Below are positions 8,182-17,482 of a stretch of DNA of 64,000 nucleotides, in pieces. Both the position numbers and the translations under genes were made by a program. The notes under the pieces are model-generated. The model saw nothing but the letters and a program-made list of their open reading frames with translations. It was not told where the DNA came from and ran no database searches. The stretch is from JBKQVT01 sp963727245 (GTDB lineage Bacteria; Planctomycetota; Planctomycetia; Pirellulales; Thermoguttaceae): NCBI GenBank assembly GCA_963727245.1, contig CAVSFO010000005.1, forward strand, positions 186,001-250,000, written 5' to 3'. The first letter of the stretch is position 1. Each line of letters opens with the position of its first letter.

Positions 8182-10760
8182 ATGTCAAAGTTTGTCCTGG
8201 GGTGCGTGGTGTTTTCTTGTGCAACCATGGTCGCCTTGATGTTGGCCGTGACGGCCGTCCAGGCGCAGCCGGCTTCTGAGGCAGCCCGGCTCGATTGTTT
8301 TGTGCATCCCGACGGGAACACCTATTTTGCCCTGAGCTTGCCGCCGGTGGCTGCGGCGGCGACGTCCGGACCGCGCGACGTGGTGATCCTGGTAAGCACG
8401 TCGGCCAGCCAGGAGGGCGATTATCGCAGCAAGGCGTTCGAGGCGTTGCAGGCGGCTGTTGCCGGGCTGGGCCGGGGGGACCGCGTGCGGTTGATCGCCA
8501 CCGATCTCAATGCGATTCCGCTCAGCAAGGGCTTTGTGTCGCCCCAGAGCGGCGAGTGGACTGCAGGCGCTGGCGGCGTTGAATGCGCGGACGCCGTTGG
8601 GCTCCAATGACATGGAGAAGGCGCTCGTGGCCGCGATGGCCAGCTTTGGCGCCGGGTCGAAGAATCCCCGGGCGGTGGTGTACATTGGCGACGGCAGCAG
8701 CCGGGCGGGCATGCTCAGCGCGGAGAAGATCGGGCAATTGACGGCGGGCCTGGCCGAGCAGCACATTCCGGTGGTCAGCTACGGCGTGGGTCCGCGTGTG
8801 GATCGGCAGATTCTTGGCATTCTGGCGGAGCAGACCGGGGGCGTGGTCCTTGACGAGCGGCAGGGCGGAACGGCGGCGGAGGTTGGGCGTCAACTGGCGG
8901 CGGCTGTGGCGGCGACGGTGGAGTGGCCGACGGCTGCGGTGAAGTGGCCGGCGGAGGTGAGTGAGGTGATTCCCAAGACGCTGCCGCCGTTGCGGAGCGA
9001 CCGGGACACGGTGTTGATCGGCACGTTGAAGGGGAAGGAGCCGCTGCGGATCGAGGCCAGCGTGGACGGCCCGGGTGGCGTCAAGAGGTTGTCCTGGACG
9101 GCGGCTGTCGGCAAGAGCGTGGAAGACGATGGTTACCTGCCTGCGTTGGTGGAGCAGGGGCGGACGGACGGGGGCTTGGGCCTGCCCCTGGTGGGCTCGG
9201 CGAGCCTGGCGGAAGCGCGGGACCAGATCCAGGCGGGGGGTCGGACCATGCGTCAACTGGCGCAGCAGGCGATTGCGTCGGGGAACCTGGAGGGGGCGGA
9301 GCGGCTGGCGGAGGAGGCGTTGCGGCGTGACCCGGGCGATCCGGAGGCGTTGGCGGTCAAGGGCGCGGTGGCGAAGGCGCGGCAGGGTGGTGGAGTGAAG
9401 AGGGGGGCGATTGCCGCTCCGCCGCTTCCCAGCGAGCCGGCGGCCGCCGCGGACGGTCTGAACCTGGTGGGTGCCGGGCCGGCGGGTCCTGCGGCGGAAG
9501 GGGTGGCGGAAGGGGCCCATGCGGAAGCGTTCGGGGTGGCCGAGAAGGCCCTGACGATCCAGGAGCAGACCGAGGTGCAAAATGTCGTGAGCCAGGCCCG
9601 CAGCCTGATGGGGACCGCCCCCGACAGCGCCATCGAGAAGCTGCGGATGGAAATGGGGAAGATCGGGCAAGTCCCGGAACTGACGGCGGATGCCCGCGAG
9701 CAGTTGATGGACACGTTGAAGGCGGCCTTGCGGGAAGGGATGCGAAAGAAGACCGAGTTCGACCATATTCGCCAGGAGGAGGCGGAGCGGAGGGCCCAGG
9801 GCATGGAGGAGCAGGCAGTGGCCATCGGGCTGCTCCGGCAGCAGCAGAAAGTGCAACAGTTGATCGAGCGGGTGGACTTCCTCCTGGAAGAGGCCCGGAA
9901 CATGGAAGGGGACGAGGCGCAGAAGACGTATGACGACGCTCGGGCGGCTGCCATGAGGGCCCGCGTGGACATGCCCCGCAACGTGACGCCGCCGGCGGCC
10001 GAGCTCTGGCGGAGATCGGGGGCGCTTCGCCAGCGAAATGAAGTTGCGGGCGGTCAAAGAGAGGGGCTTCATGGACGGCATGTATGCGGTCGACGCGTCG
10101 TCCGTGCCGTTTAACGACCTGAAGCCGATCGTCTATCCCGATGCGACGGTGTGGCGGGAGTTGACCGCCAGCCGGAAAGAGCGCTTCGGCTCCAAGGACA
10201 TGAGGCTGCGCGGTCCCGCCGAAAAGAGGATCGATGCGGCGCTGAAGTCGCCGACGCAATTGGAGTTCGTCGATACGCCCTTGACCGACGTCATCGACTA
10301 CTTGAAGGACTATCACCAGATCGAGATCCAGTTGGATAAGAAGGCCATGGACGAGGCAGGCATCGGCGCCGACGTCACGGTGACGAAGAACCTCAAGGGC
10401 GTTTCCTTGAGGTCGGCGTTGCGGCTGATGCTCCACGAGCTGGGCTTGACGTATCTGATCCAGGATGAAGTGTTGCTGATTACCACCACGGAAGCGGCCG
10501 AGACGAAATTGTCGACGCGGGTGTACTCGGTGGCCGACCTGGTGATTCCGATCAAGCCGCCGAGTTTCACCGGTGGTTTTGGCGGCATGGGCGGCGTTAA
10601 CGGCATGAGCGGCTTCGGCACTGGCCAGGGCAGCAGCAGCGGCGTTGGCGGCCCCGGTGGTGGCCCCGGTGGTGGCCCCGGTGGTGGCCCCGGTGGTGGC
10701 CCCGGTTTCTTCAGTGTTCCCGCCGAAATCCTCCCCCAGGTCCCCGTCGAGGCCCTGTAA
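8182..10760 (+). pseudogene. VWA/STN-like domain secreted protein, copy 1 (truncated, frameshifted)
   Basis: Signal peptide MSKFVLGCVVFSCATMVALM, then a von Willebrand factor A-like domain with DVVILVSTSASQEGDY and AVVYIGDGSSRAGMLSAEK. A helical region follows, then a secretin/STN-like short domain around LEFVDTPLTDVIDYLKDYHQ and ADVTVTKNLKGVSLRSALRL, then a Gly/Pro-rich linker ending FFSVPAEILPQVPVEAL. The frame breaks near 8560 (extra base next to CTGCAG, also present in copy 2) and at 10005-10026 (two lost T). Compared with copy 2, it stops at 10760 and lacks the TPR-like and DUF2135-like C-terminal parts. Copies 1 and 2 are almost identical over about 2.5 kb except for the linker, so the duplication or conversion is recent. 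Export is likely; the role is unknown. Confidence 0.7.
10624..10707 (+). repeat. Gly/Pro tandem 12-bp repeats in copy 1 linker
   Basis: A GGTGGCCCCGGT-type 12-base unit repeats about four times and encodes GGPGGGPGGGPG. At the same place copy 2 has a different linker made of GGCGGCATGGGC-like units (GGMGG). This linker is the main difference between the two long copies before the truncation. Confidence 0.75.
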
Positions 10761-10821
10761 ACGTTTCTATGTCAGAACAGCCCTCGCGTGGCGCAAGGGC
10801 ACCCAGAGGGTACCCGGTGCC

Positions 10822-10856
10822 ATTTTCGCTGACACGAAAATCGGGACAGTCCCCAC
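10822..10856. repeat. Half-copy of the GGGGACAGTCCC palindrome at an array breakpoint
   Basis: CATTTTCGCTGACACGAAAA followed by TCGGGACAGTCCCC matches the inner hairpin and right arm of the elements at 44997, 51371 and 52837. The left GGGGACAGTCCC arm is missing. Immediately after it the homologous text of the STN-like fragment begins, so the element lies exactly at a rearrangement joint. Confidence 0.6.
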
Positions 10857-11168
10857 CAACGTCACGGTGACGAAGAACCTCCAGGGCGTTTCCTTGAGGT
10901 CAGCGTTGCGGCTGATGCTCCACGAGCTGGGCTTAACGTATCTGATCCAGGATGAAGTGTTGCTGATTACCACCACGGAAGCGGCCGAGCAGAAGTTGTC
11001 GACGCGGGTGTACTCGGTGGCCGACCTGGTGATTCCGATTCGCACGCCGAATTTCTCCGGTGGTTTCGGCGGCATGGGCGGTTTTGGCGGCTTCGGCGGC
11101 GGCATGAACAGCTCGGGCGGCATGGGCGGCGGCGGCGGTTTCTTCAGCGTCCCCGCCGAAGTCCTCCC
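10857..11168 (+). pseudogene. Third partial copy: STN-like domain and Gly-rich tail only
   Basis: Conceptual translation gives VTVTKNLQGVSLRSALRLML, then TYLIQDEVLLITTTEAAEQK and a linker GGFGGMGGFGGFGGG ending FFSVPAEVLP. This matches residues of copies 1 and 2 that cover the second half of the STN-like domain, with several substitutions (LQG for LKG, EQK for ETK, PIRTPNFSG for PIKPPSFTG). It is thus older than the split between copies 1 and 2. It has no start codon or N-terminal part of its own. Confidence 0.7.
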
Positions 11169-11275
11169 CCGGGGTTCGGGTCGAGGAATTTTGATTGCGT
11201 CTCCGCCCCCCGTGGGTCCGCACCGGCGCTGCTTCCGGATGACAGGTTGTAAATGGATTGCGGAATGAGAGTTAC

Positions 11276-11315
11276 GGCTCAGGCCGTCGCCGACGGCCTG
11301 AGCCGCTTTTCTTTC
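11276..11315 (+). terminator. Strong hairpin terminator downstream of the fragment
   Basis: A perfect 14-base inverted repeat (GGCTCAGGCCGTCG at 11276-11289, its complement at 11291-11304) is followed by CTTTTCTTTC. This fits a rho-independent terminator on the plus strand. It isolates copy 2 from upstream transcription and probably was the terminator of the ancestral gene. Confidence 0.7.
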
Positions 11316-11393
11316 GGGGGGGATGCGGCCTTTTTCGGCCGCGATGGAAGCCGTCGGCCAGGGGGATTCTCACGGCAATTCGGGTTTTTTTCA

Positions 11394-11423
11394 TTGCCAA
11401 CACGCCCACCGATCTAGTAGAAT
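11394..11423 (+). promoter_or_regulatory. Putative sigma-70-type promoter of VWA copy 2
   Basis: TTGCCA (11394-11399) and TAGAAT (11418-11423) are separated by 18 bases, shortly after a T-rich run and 124 bases before the ATG at 11547. Copy 1 lacks this pair because homology between the two leaders begins only at about 8079/11441. Not experimentally supported. Confidence 0.4.
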
Positions 11424-11546
11424 GACGATAGCCCGATTAGGGTCCGTTTATGGCCTGAGGAGAAATTCTGCACGTGCCCTGCCCCGCCGCTGCGGAACAC
11501 GGTGGGCAGCAGCGGCATTTCACTATCGTTAGCCGGAGACGCGGTC

Positions 11547-14500
11547 ATGTCAAAGTTTGTCCTGGGGTGCGTGGTGTTTTCTTGTGCAACCATGGTCGCC
11601 TTGATGTTGGCCGTGACGGCCGTCCAGGCGCAGCCGGCTTCTGAGGCAGCCCGGCTCGATTGTTTTGTGCATCCCGACGGGAACACCTATTTTGCCCTGA
11701 GCTTGCCGCCGGTGGCTGCGGCGGCGACGTCCGGACCGCGCGACGTGGTGATCCTGGTAAGCACGTCGGCCAGCCAGGAGGGCGATTATCGCAGCAAGGC
11801 GTTCGAGGCGTTGCAGGCGGCTGTTGCCGGGCTGGGCCGGGGGGACCGCGTGCGGTTGATCGCCACCGATCTCAATGCGATTCCGCTCAGCAAGGGCTTT
11901 GTGTCGCCCCAGAGCGGCGAGTGGACTGCAGGCGCTGGCGGCGTTGAATGCGCGGACGCCGTTGGGCTCCAACGACATGGAGAAGGCGTGTCGTGGCCGC
12001 GATGGCCAGCTTTGGCGCCGGGTCGAAGAATCCCCGGGCGGTGGTGTACATTGGCGACGGCAGCAGCCGGGCGGGCATGCTCAGCGCGGAGAAGATCGGG
12101 CAATTGACGGCGGGCCTGGCCGAGCAGCACATTCCGGTGGTCAGCTACGGCGTGGGTCCGCGTGTGGATCGGCAGATTCTCGGCATTCTGGCCGAGCAGA
12201 CCGGGGGCGTGGTCCTTGACGAGCGGCAGGGCGGAACGGCGGCGGAGGTTGGGCGTCAACTGGCGGCGGCTGTGGCGGCGACGGTGGAGTGGCCGACGGC
12301 TGCGGTGAAGTGGCCGGCGGAGGTGAGTGAGGTGATTCCCAAGACGCTGCCGCCGTTGCGGAGCGACCGGGACACGGTGTTGATCGGCACGTTGAAGGGG
12401 AAGGAGCCGCTGCGGATCGAGGCCAGCGTGGACGGCCCGGGTGGCGTCAAGAGGTTGTCCTGGACGGCGGCTGTCGGCAAGAGCGTGGAAGACAATGGTT
12501 ACCTGCCTGCGTTGGTGGAGCAGGGGCGGACGGACGGGGGCTTGGGCCTGCCCCTGGTGGGCTCGGCGAGCCTGGCGGAGGCGCGGGACCAGATCCAGGC
12601 GGGGGGTCGGACCATGCGTCAACTGGCGCAGCAGGCGATTGCGTCGGGGAACCTGGAGGGGGCGGAGCGGCTGGCGGAGGAGGCGTTGCGGCGTGACCCG
12701 GGCGATCCGGAGGCGTTGGCGGTCAAGGGCGCGGTGGCGAAGGCGCGGCAGGGTGGTGGAGTGAAGAGGGGGGCGATTGCCGCTCCGCCGCTTCCCAGCG
12801 AGCCGGCGGCCGCCGCGGACGGTCTGAACCTGGTGGGTGCCGGGCCGGCGGGTCCTGCGGCGGAAGGGGTGGCGGAAGGGGCCCATGCGGAAGCGTTCGG
12901 GGTGGCCGAGAAGGCCCTGACGATCCAGGAGCAGACCGAGGTGCAAAATGTCGTGAGCCAGGCCCGCAGCCTGATGGGGACCGCCCCCGACAGCGCCATC
13001 GAGAAGCTGCGGATGGAAATGGGGAAGATCGGGCAAGTCCCGGAACTGACGGCGGATGCCCGCGAGCAGTTGATGGACACGTTGAAGGCGGCCTTGCGGG
13101 AAGGGATGCGAAAGAAGACCGAGTTCGACCATATTCGCCAGGAGGAGGCGGAGCGGAGGGCCCAGGGCATGGAGGAGCAGGCAGTGGCCATCGGGCTGCT
13201 CCGGCAGCAGCAGAAAGTGCAACAGTTGATCGAGCGGGTGGACTTCCTCCTGGAAGAGGCCCGGAACATGGAAGGGGACGAGGCGCAGAAGACGTATGAC
13301 GACGCTCGGGCGGCTGCCATGAGGGCCCGCGTGGACATGCCCCGCAACGTGACGCCGCCGGCGGCCGAGCTCTTGGCGGAGATCGGGGGCGCTTTCGCCA
13401 GCGAAATGAAGTTGCGGGCGGTCAAAGAGAGGGGCTTCATGGACGGCATGTATGCGGTCGACGCGTCGTCCGTGCCGTTCAACGACCTGAAGCCGATCGT
13501 CTATCCCGATGCGACGGTGTGGCGGGAGTTGACCGCCAGCCGGAAAGAGCGCTTCGGCTCCAAGGACATGAGGCTGCGCGGTCCCGCCGAAAAGAGGATC
13601 GATGCGGCGCTGAAGTCGCCGACGCAATTGGAGTTCGTCGATACGCCCTTGACCGACGTCATCGACTACTTGAAGGACTATCACCAGATCGAGATCCAGT
13701 TGGATAAGAAGGCCATGGACGAGGCAGGCATCGGCGCCGACGTCACGGTGACGAAGAACCTCAAGGGCGTTTCCTTGAGGTCGGCGTTGCGGCTGATGCT
13801 CCACGAGCTGGGCTTGACGTATCTGATCCAGGATGAAGTGTTGCTGATTACCACCACGGAAGCGGCCGAGACGAAATTGTCGACGCGGGTGTACTCGGTG
13901 GCCGACCTGGTGATTCCGATCAAGCCGCCGAGTTTCACCGGTGGTTTTGGCGGCATGGGCGGCATGGGCGGCGGCATGGGCGGGATGATGGGCGGCGGCA
14001 TGGGCGGCGGCGGCATGGGCGGCATGGGCGGCGGCGGCATGGGCGGGATGGGCGGCGGCATGGGCGGCGGCATGGGCGGCGGCATGGGCGGTGGCGGCGG
14101 CGGTTTCTTCAGCGTCCCCGCCGAAATCCTCCCCCAGGTCCCCGTCCAAGGCTTGGTTGCCTTCTCCGTGCCGGCCGAGGCGCCCGCGGCCGAGGCCCCC
14201 GCCACCGTCAAGGCCCCCGCGCCGGTCAAGGCCGACGCGGCCGCACCGGCCACCGTCAAGGCCGCCACGATTCCCGTGGAGGAGATGCTGGCGGGCGATC
14301 CGAATACGGTTTGGGACAAGTACTTTGCCGGCAACGAGCCGCCGCCCGCTGCCATCCGCAGCGCGGTCGCTACCTTGACGTCCCAGCAGAAGTTCAACCA
14401 CGTAATCGCCCTCATCGAGGCCGCCTTGCGGCATCATCAGGCACAGTCCTGGATGTATGAGGCGTTGGCCCTGACCTTGGAGGCCGCCAACCGTCCCAAG

Positions 14501-15659
14501 GATCAAATCGAGCGGGCGGTAATGTCGGCCGCCGAGTTCGCCGACAGCCCCCCCGACCTGTTGCGTTTGGGTGTCTACCTGAATCAGCGTGGGCTGTACG
14601 AGCGGGCGATCAAGATCTTCCGCCAGGTGGCGGAACTGGAGCCGCTCTGGCCCGTCCCCTACCTGCACGGCCTCAGGGCCGCCCAGCAGATCCACGATCT
14701 GGACGGCATCGAGTGGGCCACGGCGGGCATCCTCAGCCAGGGCTGGCTGGCCAACCAAAGCGAGATCTGGCTGACGGCCCTGCGCGTCTCCGAAGCCACC
14801 TTGAAGGACCTCCGCGCCCAGAAACGCAACCAGGAGGCGGACAAGTTCGAGCGCCGCCTTGAAAGTCGCCAAGCAGCGCGACTGCGTGGTGCGGGTCTTC
14901 TGGACGGGTGACGCCGACCTCGACCTGTTGGTCGAAGAACCCACGGGCTCCGTCTGCTCGCTGCGCAATTTCCGCAGCACCGCCGGCGGCGTGCTCTGCG
15001 GCGACGTCTCCGGCGACGGCAGCCTCGGCAGCGGGGGACATTGCCAAATGTACCTCTGCCCCAAAGGCTTCAGCGGCAACTACAAGCTGCTGGTGCGGAG
15101 GGTCTGGGGCCACGTGGTGGGCGGCAAAGTGTCCGTGGAAGTCCGCACCCACTTCTTCACCCCCAAGGAGGCCACCATCCGCAAACAGATCGCGCTGGAC
15201 AAGAACGAAGCCATGGTCAAGTTCAATTTGGCGGACGGCCGCCGTAAAGACAAACTCAGCGAGCAGCAGGTGGCCAACGCCGCCACCAGCCAATTGGCCG
15301 TCGGCCAGCAAATCCTCGCCCAGCAGATCGCCACCCTCGCCGATCCCAGCGCCCTGAACAGCTTGGCCGTGGCCAGGCGGGCGACCGACACGCTGACAAC
15401 TTCCAACACCGGCACCACCACCACGACTCTGGCGGACTTCTCCCCCACCCAGGCCGTGGGCTATCAACCGGTCATCATCACCTTGCCGGAAGGAGCCAAC
15501 TTGGCCGCCAGCGGGGTCGTCTCGGCCGATCGCCGTTACGTCCGCATCAGTTGCGTGCCCTTGTTCTCCTCCATTACCAAGGTCACTACCTTCAACTTCG
15601 TCAGCGGCAGCGGTTCGTCGTCGCAGGGACCGGGAGGCACGGGCTACAGCGGCTTCTAA
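11547..15659 (+). CDS. VWA/STN-like/TPR/DUF2135-like secreted protein, copy 2 (full length, three frameshifts)
   Basis: About 1370 aa when three frameshifts are bridged: near 11925 (extra base beside CTGCAG, shared with copy 1), 11988 and 14863 (extra A in GAAAG). Order: signal peptide; VWA-like domain to about residue 220; helical region with VDFLLEEARNMEGDEAQKTY; STN-like domain (VDTPLTDVIDYLKDYHQIEI, IQDEVLLITTTEAAE); GGMGG linker and FFSVPAE; Ala/Pro-rich stretch; TPR-like helices (NQRGLYERAIKIFRQVAELE). A DUF2135-like beta domain follows (CVVRVFWTGDADLDLLVEEP), and the C-terminus ends SGSGSSSQGPGGTGYSGF. Families of this layout in planctomycetes are exported and uncharacterised. The VWA part usually carries a MIDAS site for protein binding, but I cannot confirm every metal ligand. 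The gene has its own promoter candidate and ends before a hairpin. Confidence 0.75.
13945..14103 (+). repeat. Gly/Met-rich coding microsatellite (GGCGGCATGGGC-like units)
   Basis: About 160 bases of GGC, GGG and ATG codons encode alternating GGMGGGMGG. The unit structure favours slippage, and this is where copies 1 and 2 and the fragment differ most. It links the STN-like domain to the FFSVPAE motif. Confidence 0.8.
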
Positions 15660-15691
15660 CGCCGAAAATCGCTTTCGGGGGACGGTTTTAA

Positions 15692-15722
15692 GGGGACGGG
15701 CCCGCTTGTCGGGTCCGTCCCC
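15692..15722. terminator. Hairpin between convergent genes
   Basis: GGGGACGGGCCCG (15692-15704) pairs with CGGGTCCGTCCCC (15710-15722) with one G-T pair and a CTTGT loop. It lies between the plus-strand VWA gene (stop 15659) and the minus-strand thioredoxin-like gene (stop 15754). There is no long T run, so it may be a weak terminator or another palindromic repeat. Confidence 0.45.
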
Positions 15723-15753
15723 CTTCGCGCTGCGCGGTTACCGACGGCGAAAA

Positions 15754-16323
15754 TCAATCCGGTTCGTTGCCCGGCTTCCACTTGATGTTGCAGCCCAGGC
15801 TGGCCTTTTGCTCCTTCGCTGCCGGACGCCCCGACAGCACCGCGTCCAGCGCCTTGCGCAGATCTTCTCCGCTGACCGGTATGTTGCTGCTCGGCCGGCT
15901 GGAATCCATCTGGCCGTGGTAGGCCAGGCGGCGGTCCTTGTCGAAGACGTAGAAGTCGGGCGTGCAGGCCGCCTGATAGGCCTTGGCCACCTCCTGCGTC
16001 TCGTCGATCAAGTAGGGAAACGTATAGCCGCGCCGTGGGCGCTCTTCGGCCATCCGCTCCGGAGCATCGTCCGGATAGCTCGCCGCGTCGTTGGAGTTGA
16101 TACCCACCACGGCCACGCCGCGCCCTTGATACTCGCGCGCCAGCGCGGCCAGTCCGTCTGCGACGTGCTTCACGTACGGGCAATGGTTGCACATGAAAAT
16201 CACCAACAGCGCGGGCGAGTCGTCGAAATCGGACAGCGAGACGATGGCGCCGCCGGTGTCCGGCAGCGCAAAATGGGGGGCCTTGGTGCCCAGGCGCACT
16301 TTCGTGCTGGCAGTTGCCACCAT
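15754..16323 (-). CDS. Thioredoxin-like fold (AhpC/TSA-type) redox protein
   Basis: 189 aa from the ATG at 16323, which has a GAAGAGGAG ribosome site; a longer frame to 16395 is less likely. The peroxiredoxin/TlpA-type core is clear: GTKAPHFALPDTGGAIVSLS near the start, then VIFMCNHCPYVKHVADGL with a CxxC pair (Cys-Asn-His-Cys), then GVAVVGINSND and TPDFYVFDKDRRLAYHG. Homologues are predicted thiol-disulfide oxidoreductases or peroxiredoxin-like proteins. No signal peptide is visible, so it is probably cytosolic. Partner and substrate are unknown. It stands alone, with TatD on the same strand 145 bases upstream. Confidence 0.85.
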   Translation of the reverse strand: MVATASTKVRLGTKAPHFALPDTGGAIVSLSDFDDSPALLVIFMCNHCPYVKHVADGLAALAREYQGRGVAVVGINSNDAASYPDDAPERMAEERPRRGYTFPYLIDETQEVAKAYQAACTPDFYVFDKDRRLAYHGQMDSSRPSSNIPVSGEDLRKALDAVLSGRPAAKEQKASLGCNIKWKPGNEPD

Positions 16324-16468
16324 CGTAGCGATCTCCTCTTCAGGAAAGTGTGAAAAAACCGATCCAACTCTCGACCAATTGTACGCAGCAGGCAAACCCC
16401 CCGGGGAGACGGGGCGTGCGAGAGGTCGTCGCCCACGGGGATTACCCCCCTCGGCGGCGCGAGTCGGC

Positions 16469-17248
16469 TCACTTCAAGTTGAAGAGCCGCCGCGCATTGG
16501 CGGCGGTCTGGGCGGCCAGTTGCTCCAGGGGTACGTGGCGCAACTCCGCCAGGTTCGCCGCCGTATGGACCACCAGCGCCGGCTCGCAGCGCGGTTGTTT
16601 GCCGCGCCACGGCTCAGGGGTCAAGTAGGGGGAGTCGGTCTCGATGAGGATGCGGTCCGCCGGAACGGCCGCCGCGGCGGCGCGGAGCGGTTGGAACTTC
16701 TTGTTCTTGTAGGTCACGTTTCCCGCGAAACTGATCGACAACCCCAATTCCAGGCATTTGGCGGCCATGGCCACGTCGCCGCTGAAGGCGTGCAGCAGCG
16801 CACGCAACGGTCCGGCGGCGGCCGCCAATTGCAGCAGCGGGATCAGGTCGGCCGCCGCCTCGCGGCAATGGATGATTACCGGCAGCCCGCATTGGCGGCC
16901 GAGCTGCAGATGGCGGCGGAAGTAGTCGATTTGCAGGTCCAGGGGGGCGAAGTCCCAGTAGCGGTCCAGGCCTGTCTCGCCCAAGGCCACCACGCGCGGA
17001 TGCTCGACCAGCGCGGCGATCTGGTCCCAGTCGTCACGGGCGGCCTCGGCGCAGGAGTTGGGGTGGATGCCGACGGCCGCGTAGATTTCGGGGTGCGTTT
17101 CGGCCAGCCGCACGGCGGCCCGGCTGGACTCCAGCGTGGTGCCGACACAGACGACCGCCTCGACGCCGGCGGCGGCGCTCCGCGCGATCACGGCCTGACG
17201 ATCGGCGTCAAATTGCGGATCGTCGAGATGGGCGTGCGAGTCGATCAT
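16469..17248 (-). CDS. TatD-family metal-dependent hydrolase/DNase
   Basis: 259 aa, the usual TatD length. The metal site is complete: His-x-His in MIDSHAHLDDP at the very start, Glu in GETGLDRYWD, His in PVIIHCREA, His in LLHAFSGD, and Asp in ILIETDSPYL. TatD proteins are 3'-5' DNases or related phosphodiesterases acting in DNA repair or degradation. The frame is open far upstream (antisense to the helicase), but the family begins with MIDSHAHLD, so the ATG at 17248 is right. It is divergent from the dinG-type helicase. A repeat pair sits in the 235-base gap between them. Confidence 0.92.
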   Translation of the reverse strand: MIDSHAHLDDPQFDADRQAVIARSAAAGVEAVVCVGTTLESSRAAVRLAETHPEIYAAVGIHPNSCAEAARDDWDQIAALVEHPRVVALGETGLDRYWDFAPLDLQIDYFRRHLQLGRQCGLPVIIHCREAAADLIPLLQLAAAAGPLRALLHAFSGDVAMAAKCLELGLSISFAGNVTYKNKKFQPLRAAAAAVPADRILIETDSPYLTPEPWRGKQPRCEPALVVHTAANLAELRHVPLEQLAAQTAANARRLFNLK

Positions 17249-17281
17249 CCGCGGACCCCGGCATTCGGAAATACGGACACA

Positions 17282-17415
17282 TCGGCGGAGCCAGTGCCAC
17301 CCCCGACGCCTTGCGCCGTGCCACTGGCTTCGCCAGTGCTTCCGTATTGTCCCGCGGGATGCCGGATCGTCAAGGAGCCCGAAACACTGGCGGAGCCAGT
17401 GCCACCCGGCCGCCT
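17282..17415. repeat. REP-like hairpin cluster (CACTGGC..GCCAGTG family)
   Basis: Three arms occur here: GGCGGAGCCAGTGCCAC at 17284, GCCACTGGCTTCGCCAGTGC at about 17320-17339, and AACACTGGCGGAGCCAGTG at 17384-17402 followed by CCACCCGG. The same pair of hairpins with a similar roughly 50-base spacer is found at 31852-31950 and 53868-53963. Confidence 0.75.
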
Positions 17416-17482
17416 TCCCCCTTCCGCCATCCGCCTTCCCCCTTGCTTCCGCGTCCCGCCTTCGCCTGTTAGGCTGGATTGC

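Noticed and set aside
11786..15079. 1097-codon minus-strand open frame
   Set aside because: It lies opposite VWA copy 2, translates to HAAHAA-like repeats from the GGMGG linker and shows no domain.
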